From positions 1-11,332 of the forward strand of contig PIVW01000161.1 of NCBI GenBank assembly GCA_003353825.1: 11,332 nucleotides of DNA. The letters are read 5' to 3'. The notes under the pieces are model-generated. The model was not told where the DNA came from and searched no databases. It saw only the letters and a list, made by a program, of their open reading frames with translations. Position numbers and translations under genes: made by a program. Positions within the stretch are counted from its first letter, which is position 1; the number at the start of each line of letters is the position of its first letter. Below, one piece after another: positions 7,032 through 11,332 of this stretch. The stretch comes from Chloroflexota bacterium. GTDB taxonomy: Bacteria; Chloroflexota; Anaerolineae; J102.

Positions 7032-8063
7032 ATGTCTCAATCCCATCTCACGTTCGGATTTGCTGACGAGGAACGCCATGACGACAGTCGGGTCATGACC
7101 TATGTCGCCGCCATTAGCGAGGCCTTGAGCGAGGAAATGCGGCGTGACCCCGATGTTTTTGTCATGGGCGAAGATATCGCCGGCGAGTTCGGCGGAGCGT
7201 TCAAGGTCACGAAGGGATTCGAAGCGGAGTTCGGGCCCAAACGGGTGATGAATACGCCATTGGCCGAGTTAGGTTTTATCGGCATGGCCACGGGCATGGC
7301 CATGATGGGTTTGCGTCCGATCATTGAGATACAGTTTGCCGATTTTATCAGCAGTGGATTCGATAGCATCGTGCAATTTGCCGCTACCTCGCACTATCGT
7401 TTCGGCGCCGCCGTACCCTGGGTGATTCGGGCGCCCTCGGATGGCGGTATCCGCTCCGGCCCCTTTCATAGCCAAAATCCTGAAGCCTGGTTTGTGCATA
7501 CGCCCGGCCTCAAGGTCGTTGCCCCGGCCACAGCTGCTGATGCCAAAGGGCTTCTGATCTCGGCCATCCGTGACAACAACCCCGTCATCTATTTCGAAAG
7601 CAAGCCTCTCTATCGCTCATTGAAAAGCTATGTGCCTGCAGCTGACTACACGGTGCCTCTGGGCAAAGCCAATCTTGTCCGGGAGGGAGATAATCTCTCC
7701 ATCATCGCCTATGGCGCGCAGCTGCGCGAAGCAGTGGCAGCGGCCGAACGTTTATCGGAAGCTGGAACCGAAGCGGATGTGCTCGATCTGCGCAGCCTCA
7801 AACCTCTCGACACCGAGGCCATTCTCGCAACCACCCGCAAGACCGGAAAAGTCCTGATCGTGCACTCAGCCAATCAGTTGGCAGGTGTGGGCGCCGAAGT
7901 CGCTGCCCTGATCTCAGATAAGGCGTTTGAATGGTTGGATGGCCCCGTGCGCCGCTTGGGTGGACTGGATACACCTATCCCTTTCAGCCCCCCCTTAGAA
8001 GATTATTACCGGCCCGATGCCGATAAGATCTATGAAGCTGCGCTTGAATTGTCTGCCTACTAA
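7032..8063 (+). CDS. 2-oxo acid dehydrogenase E1 component, beta subunit
   Basis: This is the 343-residue beta subunit that completes the E1 heterotetramer with the product of 5321-6295. MTYVAAISEALSEEM and VFVMGEDIAG (E47) form the N-terminal thiamine-binding half; NTPLAELGFIGMATGMAM contains Glu79, the residue expected to activate the thiamine aminopyrimidine. SGPFHSQNPEAWF (His146) corresponds to the active-site histidine loop, and FESKPLYR (188-195) matches the metal-binding FE.K.LYR segment seen in branched-chain and Gram-positive E1 beta proteins. The C-terminal domain, for subunit contacts, runs from about 205 to the end (LDLRSLKPLDTEAI, VHSANQLAGVGAEVAA). ATG 7032 is preferred over an in-frame TTG six bases upstream; neither has a good Shine-Dalgarno sequence. 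Glycines in the GEFGGAFKVTKG loop are as expected. Which 2-oxo acid is used is uncertain. Confidence 0.93.
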   Translation: MSQSHLTFGFADEERHDDSRVMTYVAAISEALSEEMRRDPDVFVMGEDIAGEFGGAFKVTKGFEAEFGPKRVMNTPLAELGFIGMATGMAMMGLRPIIEIQFADFISSGFDSIVQFAATSHYRFGAAVPWVIRAPSDGGIRSGPFHSQNPEAWFVHTPGLKVVAPATAADAKGLLISAIRDNNPVIYFESKPLYRSLKSYVPAADYTVPLGKANLVREGDNLSIIAYGAQLREAVAAAERLSEAGTEADVLDLRSLKPLDTEAILATTRKTGKVLIVHSANQLAGVGAEVAALISDKAFEWLDGPVRRLGGLDTPIPFSPPLEDYYRPDADKIYEAALELSAY

Positions 8064-8077
8064 CACGAACCATTACT

Positions 8078-8758
8078 ATGATCCAAGCCATTATCTTCGA
8101 CTTCGACGGAACCATCATCGATACTGAAATGCCTGATTATCAGACCTGGCAGGAGATGTTTCAGGCGCATGGAGCGAACTTGTCGTTCGATGCGTGGAAG
8201 AATACCGTCGGCAAGCCAAATGGCTATTTCGATTTCTATGGCCATTTGGAAGCGGAGTGTGGACAAGAGGTGAATCGGGAGGAGGTGCGAATTCAACGCA
8301 GCGCGCGCTATAGGGAATTGGTGGGACTACAACCTTTGCGTCCGGGAATCGCAGACTATTTGAGTCAGGCCAAGCGCCTGGGGCTAGGTCTAGGTATCGC
8401 CACCAGCAATACGCGGCAATGGCTGACATGGTATATGGAACGGCGAAATCTCCACCACTATTTCGATTGCATCTTTACTGTCGACGATGTCGAATATGCC
8501 AAGCCGGATCCGGCGCTCTACCAGATGGCCGTACAAGCTCTAAATATCCAACCCCAGCATGCTATTGCCGTAGAGGACTCGCCAACTGGCGCATTGGCGG
8601 CAATGCGTGCAGGTTTGTTTACGGTAGCCGTGCCCAATGCTGTCACCGGCCAACTAACCTTCGCGCCTACACATCTACGCCTGGATTCTTTGGCCGATAT
8701 GCCACTTGATGATTTGCTGACTCTTGCTGCGAATGGAAGAGATGGGCGGGGATTGTAA
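8078..8758 (+). CDS. HAD-superfamily phosphatase, beta-phosphoglucomutase-like
   Basis: This 226-residue HAD subfamily I hydrolase has all four motifs. Motif I is DFDGT with the nucleophile Asp8 and acid/base Asp10; motif II is IATSNT with Ser110; motif III is AKPDP with Lys142; motif IV is AVEDSPTGALAA with Glu166-Asp167. A helical cap domain covers about residues 17-85, as in beta-phosphoglucomutase and small-molecule sugar phosphatases. It should remove phosphate from, or shift it on, a small phosphorylated metabolite; the substrate cannot be predicted. It begins 14 bases after E1 beta, without a clear Shine-Dalgarno sequence, and its TAA overlaps the ATG of the glycosyltransferase by one base (TAATG). 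This links it to the next gene more closely than to the E1 genes, so a sugar-phosphate role is plausible but unproven. Confidence 0.92.
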   Translation: MIQAIIFDFDGTIIDTEMPDYQTWQEMFQAHGANLSFDAWKNTVGKPNGYFDFYGHLEAECGQEVNREEVRIQRSARYRELVGLQPLRPGIADYLSQAKRLGLGLGIATSNTRQWLTWYMERRNLHHYFDCIFTVDDVEYAKPDPALYQMAVQALNIQPQHAIAVEDSPTGALAAMRAGLFTVAVPNAVTGQLTFAPTHLRLDSLADMPLDDLLTLAANGRDGRGL

Positions 8759-9897
8759 TGCCGCAACTAGGTATCAATGGCTGGTTTTGGGGTCAGACAA
8801 ATACCGGCTCGGGGCAATATCTTCAGGGTTTGCTCAGCCATCTACCTCAGAAACTGCCCGGCTGGAACCTGACATTGATACTTCCGGCCTTATCAGGCTA
8901 TGAATCGCCACTGTCCCTGCCGGATCAGGTCAGTGTGCGACACCAGCAACTGCCGGCTTTGGCTCGGGGCGCCCGGCTCATCAAACTGCTGTGGGAGCAG
9001 CGGACTTTCCCAGTAGGGTGCAAAGAACTCAATGCCGATGTCGCCTTCGTGCCTTACTGGGGATCACCCTATCTTTTACCCTGCCCAACCGTAGTGACTA
9101 TCCACGACCTGATTCCGCTACTGCTGCCCGATTATGCTTCAAAACCGACGGCACGTGCCTATAATGAGTTGATCTCGCGCAGTGCTCGCCGTGCCAGCGC
9201 TGTACTCACCGTAAGTCAGTCAGCGCACAATGATATCGTACGCTATCTCAACGTCCCCGCCCAGCGCCTGCATGTTGCATATGAAAGTCTGGGTTATCCG
9301 CACGCGCGGGTGGACGATGGCACGGAACTCGAGCGTGTGCGCAGGGCATACGATCTGCCGGAGCGATACCTGTTTTATCTGGGCGGATTTGATCCCCGGA
9401 AGAACATCCCCCTCCTCCTCCGAGCCTATGCCGTCGCCAGAGCAGAACGAGCCGATCTCCCACCGTTACTCATCGCCGGAAAACTGCCCGAACCTGACGA
9501 CACCTGGTTTAGCAACCCAGTAACGGCCATCGCTGAACTCGACCTGGCGCAATCCGTGCGACTTCTTGGATTTGTCCCGGACGCTGATAAGCCCGCCCTT
9601 TACACCCTGGCCGATCTTTTTCTCTTCCCTTCCCGCTACGAGGGCTTTGGCTTGCCCCCTCTAGAGGCGATGGCATGCGGCACCCCGGCCCTGGTGAGCG
9701 ACAGCAGCTCTTTGCCAGAAATCGTCGGTGACACACTAAAGCCGGTTCCTGCCAACGACGAACAAGCATTGGCTCGTGGTATCCTCGATGCCCTCGTAAA
9801 CGCTCCCGAACCAACCCGGCTACTGGCGCAGGCCGCTCGATTTAGCTGGGACGACACAGCCGCGCGGGTAGCCCAGGTGATCCAAGGGTTAGTATAA
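8758..9897 (+). CDS. GT4-family (GT-B fold) glycosyltransferase
   Basis: This 379-residue retaining glycosyltransferase of family 4 moves a sugar from a nucleotide-activated donor to an unknown acceptor, probably at the cytoplasmic side of the membrane. The N-terminal domain begins GINGWFWGQTNTGSGQYLQGL (a glycine-rich start typical of the family) and carries TIHDLIPLLLPDYA (His116) and VSQSAHNDI. The C-terminal donor domain opens with FYLGGFDPRKN (about 206-216), and FPSRYEGFGLPPLEAMACG holds the E-x7-E pair Glu295 and Glu303. LVSDSSSLPEIVGD and AARFSWDDTAARV finish the fold as expected. The family resembles WbaZ/MtfB-type mannosyl- or rhamnosyltransferases of cell-surface glycans, but the donor is not readable. 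It overlaps the HAD stop (TAATG) and is the last gene of the run; a G-rich stretch just upstream may act as its ribosome binding site. Confidence 0.94.
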   Translation: MPQLGINGWFWGQTNTGSGQYLQGLLSHLPQKLPGWNLTLILPALSGYESPLSLPDQVSVRHQQLPALARGARLIKLLWEQRTFPVGCKELNADVAFVPYWGSPYLLPCPTVVTIHDLIPLLLPDYASKPTARAYNELISRSARRASAVLTVSQSAHNDIVRYLNVPAQRLHVAYESLGYPHARVDDGTELERVRRAYDLPERYLFYLGGFDPRKNIPLLLRAYAVARAERADLPPLLIAGKLPEPDDTWFSNPVTAIAELDLAQSVRLLGFVPDADKPALYTLADLFLFPSRYEGFGLPPLEAMACGTPALVSDSSSLPEIVGDTLKPVPANDEQALARGILDALVNAPEPTRLLAQAARFSWDDTAARVAQVIQGLV

Positions 9898-9953
9898 AAC
9901 TAACATCGGTAGATCTAGATTTTTAGTCTATCACCGCCACTCCGTAATCCAGA

Positions 9954-10009
9954 AGACCAAAAAACCGGGGATAGCGCGTCTATGTTCGTCTGACTGCCGG
10001 TTCCGGTCT
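9954..10009. repeat. Interrupted inverted repeat in the convergent spacer
   Basis: AGACC (9954-9958) plus AACCGG (9963-9968) are mirrored by CCGGTT (9997-10002) plus GGTCT (10005-10009), with a 28-base loop. It sits between two convergent genes (9897 and 10071). There is no T tract, so it is not a standard terminator; it may be a weak hairpin or a repeat-element remnant. The rest of this spacer (9898-10070) contains no gene. Confidence 0.4.
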
Positions 10010-10030
10010 ACAGATCTACAGGTCTACAGG
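10007..10030. repeat. Tandem 8-bp repeats TCTACAG(A/G), three copies
   Basis: TCTACAGA (10007-10014) is followed by two perfect TCTACAGG units (10015-10022 and 10023-10030), then by a partial TCTG. The array overlaps the right arm of the inverted repeat. It is a short variable-number-type repeat, with no CRISPR-like spacing. Confidence 0.7.
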
Positions 10031-10070
10031 TCTGCCAACACGTCGTCAATCCACATATTGGATAGACTGA

Positions 10071-10514
10071 CTATTCGTATTCGTCCTCATCAAAGTCCTC
10101 TTCTTCTCCTTCCCAGAATTCTTCGATGTTAGCCAAAAGTTGCAACGCCCTGGGTAAATCTGACTCGCGCACGATCACAGCTTTGCCTTGGGCTACACCA
10201 TAGGCGTCTTGCAGGTCCCAATCGCCTTCACCAGCGTCAGGGGCATAGACAGTGGTCTGAATCCGAGCTTCGTGCAACACGTTGCGGCATAGCTGCACAT
10301 CTTCTTCAGAAGAGAAAACGGCCAGCGTGACAAAGCGCAGCGAATCTGGATCCAGATTTCGTAGGGGTTGTTTGGGCAACGTTTCCGGATCGGGCGCATT
10401 GCCGATCTCGAGATCAGTACCACAGTCGGGACATCGATTGATCGAGTTCTGAAACTCTGCGACGATGCCATGTTCGGCGATGAAAGGGCAATCTGAATTT
10501 GGGCAGTATTTCAT
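10071..10514 (-). CDS. Zinc-ribbon plus DUF2007 signal-transducing-like protein
   Basis: This 147-residue cytoplasmic protein has an N-terminal zinc ribbon (Cys4-x4-Cys9 and Cys28-x2-Cys31, MKYCPNSDC and RCPDCG). A spacer leads to a DUF2007-like domain at about 61-128: FVTLAVFSSEEDVQLCRNVL, then TTVYAPDAGEG, then KAVIVRESDLPRALQLL. It ends with an acidic tail (FWEGEEEDFDEDEYE). PF09413/DUF2007 is called a putative prokaryotic signal transducing family, but no biochemical function is known to me. AGAGG (10521-10525) lies 6 bases before ATG 10514, supporting the start. It is convergent with the glycosyltransferase and probably its own unit. Confidence 0.85.
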   Translation of the reverse strand: MKYCPNSDCPFIAEHGIVAEFQNSINRCPDCGTDLEIGNAPDPETLPKQPLRNLDPDSLRFVTLAVFSSEEDVQLCRNVLHEARIQTTVYAPDAGEGDWDLQDAYGVAQGKAVIVRESDLPRALQLLANIEEFWEGEEEDFDEDEYE

Positions 10515-10816
10515 GGTGTTCCTCTTGATACAGGACTGGTTGGCCTCAAGGTGTGTTCATAGGACAATCTTATACAGGTTTCAGCAATTCCCGGAGTGTG
10601 AAACATTAAGATAAAGGCGCATGAGCAGGATAGGTTTTCGTAAAGAATTGGCATATAATTGGTGAGTATAGACCTTCAGATAATGTTTTGGACAAAGTAG
10701 CCTCTTGGCAAACGTGAGGATCAGGCCAAAAGTCAAAATCTTTTTCTGAACATCTATAGCAGTTCGAATTTGGGTTAGTAACTGCCAGCTTGTCTATGCT
10801 TCAGGAAGTATTGGTT
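10515..10816. other. Intergenic region without recognised gene
   Basis: About 300 bases hold no supported coding region. GTTTCA (10578-10583) and TGAAAC (10599-10604) form a small inverted repeat. TATAAT at 10654-10659 is a good -10 box in plus orientation but no convincing -35 lies 16-18 bases upstream. GCAGTT (around 10759) and AACTGC about 15 bases later form another short inverted repeat near the left side of the transposase remnant, a possible IS-end trace. Confidence 0.5.
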
Positions 10817-11268
10817 ATGAAATTCCGCAAGCACTTATCGGCCAGCGGGTTGTTTCGATTGATGCGTGAAGGTTTCGAGGAGATCAAGGAACATGGGCGG
10901 AAAATATTCAGATATCCTTGAGGGATGCGCTCATGTCTGCGTTTGCTATGTTCTCACTCAAAGACCCTTCCTTATTGGCCTTTGATGAACGTCGGCAGAA
11001 GGACAGTAATCTGAAGCGGGTATACGGGATTAAGGATGCTCCTAGCGATACGCAAATGCGCATCATTCTGGACGAAGTTGAACCTGAGAGCTTGCGTCCG
11101 GCGTACAAAAATGTGTTTCGCCAACTGCAACGGGGCAAAGTGTTGGAAGAGATGGTTTTTCTGGGTGGTTACTTGGTATCACTGGAGGGAACGGGCTACT
11201 TTTCATCAAAGAAATTCGGCATGGTTCATGGAACCGGTACAGAGATAAAGAAGCACGTTTACAATTGA
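10817..11268 (+). pseudogene. Transposase, frameshifted and 3'-truncated (IS4/ISNCY-like)
   Basis: Two adjacent frames join into the N-terminal region of one DDE-type transposase. The first, from ATG 10817 with AGGAAG at 10803-10808, reads MKFRKHLSASGLFRLMREGF and stops at a TGA just past 10917. The second reads NIQISLRDALMSAFAMF, then SLKDPSLLAFDERRQ, PSDTQMRIILDEVEPE, LQRGKVLEEMVFLGGYLVSLEGTGYFSSKK. Joining them needs a -1 change at the AAAA run 10901-10904, either a lost base or ribosomal slippage. After FSSKK the sequence departs from what I expect of the family and stops at 11268, far short of a complete enzyme (about 400 residues). I assign it from memory of similar bacterial transposases, and the exact IS family is uncertain. 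Confidence 0.75.
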
Positions 11269-11301
11269 ATGAGGAGAAAGGCTAAAAGGGCATAGGCGGT
11301 C

Positions 11302-11332
11302 TTTGCTCCGAGCAGTGATTGCGAGGAGCAAA
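11302..11332. repeat. Hairpin at window edge with tandem G-A mismatches
   Basis: TTTGCTCC (11302-11309) is the exact reverse complement of GGAGCAAA (11325-11332). Inside, GA faces GA, then GCA pairs with TGC around the loop GTGAT. It might be a terminator or an IS-related hairpin; the bases after it lie outside the window. Confidence 0.5.

Noticed and set aside
10007..10030. CRISPR array
   Set aside because: Units are 8 bp and directly tandem, with no spacers and no cas genes.

Overview
The window looks like a piece of a Chloroflexota-like (Anaerolineae-like) chromosome. This is an inference from the Thr-Pro-rich linker in a lipoprotein (TPEPTNTPTPEPTDTP), the protein sequence flavour of the E1, M3 peptidase and glycosyltransferase genes, weak or absent Shine-Dalgarno sites on several genes, and moderate-to-high GC in coding DNA. 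No rRNA, tRNA or CRISPR array was seen.

Layout. (1) Positions 1-760 are a gene graveyard. A minus-strand metallophosphoesterase is broken by three frame changes, has lost a metal-ligand motif and lacks its C-terminus; a possible remnant of another minus-strand ORF lies just upstream of it. (2) Positions 762-3248 hold a minus-strand cluster: GNAT acetyltransferase, then CPBP/CAAX-type membrane protease (TTG start with a strong ribosome binding site), then a lipoprotein with a Thr-Pro stalk. It ends in a clear rho-independent terminator. (3) Positions 3249-3494 are a divergent control region with a near-consensus sigma70-type promoter (TTGACC-17-TATACT) facing right and a weaker candidate facing left. 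(4) Positions 3495-5210 encode an M3 (PepF-type) zinc oligopeptidase. (5) Positions 5321-9897 are a tight plus-strand run: 2-oxo acid dehydrogenase E1 alpha, aspartate/glutamate racemase, E1 beta, HAD phosphatase, GT4 glycosyltransferase. (6) Positions 9898-10070 are a convergent spacer with tandem 8-bp repeats and a long-looped inverted repeat. (7) Positions 10071-10514 are a minus-strand zinc-ribbon plus DUF2007 protein. (8) Positions 10515-11332 are non-coding DNA followed by a frameshifted, 3'-truncated transposase and a hairpin at the window edge.

How the genes may work together. E1 alpha and beta form the thiamine-diphosphate decarboxylase of a 2-oxo acid dehydrogenase complex, but neither E2 nor E3 is present, and the two subunit genes are split by an amino acid racemase. 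Splitting an obligate heterotetramer's genes with a racemase is the most unusual arrangement here. The HAD and glycosyltransferase genes follow closely and are probably co-transcribed, though a shared pathway is not evident. I see no convincing defence, CRISPR or wholly new system; most of the window is ordinary metabolism flanked by decayed sequence.
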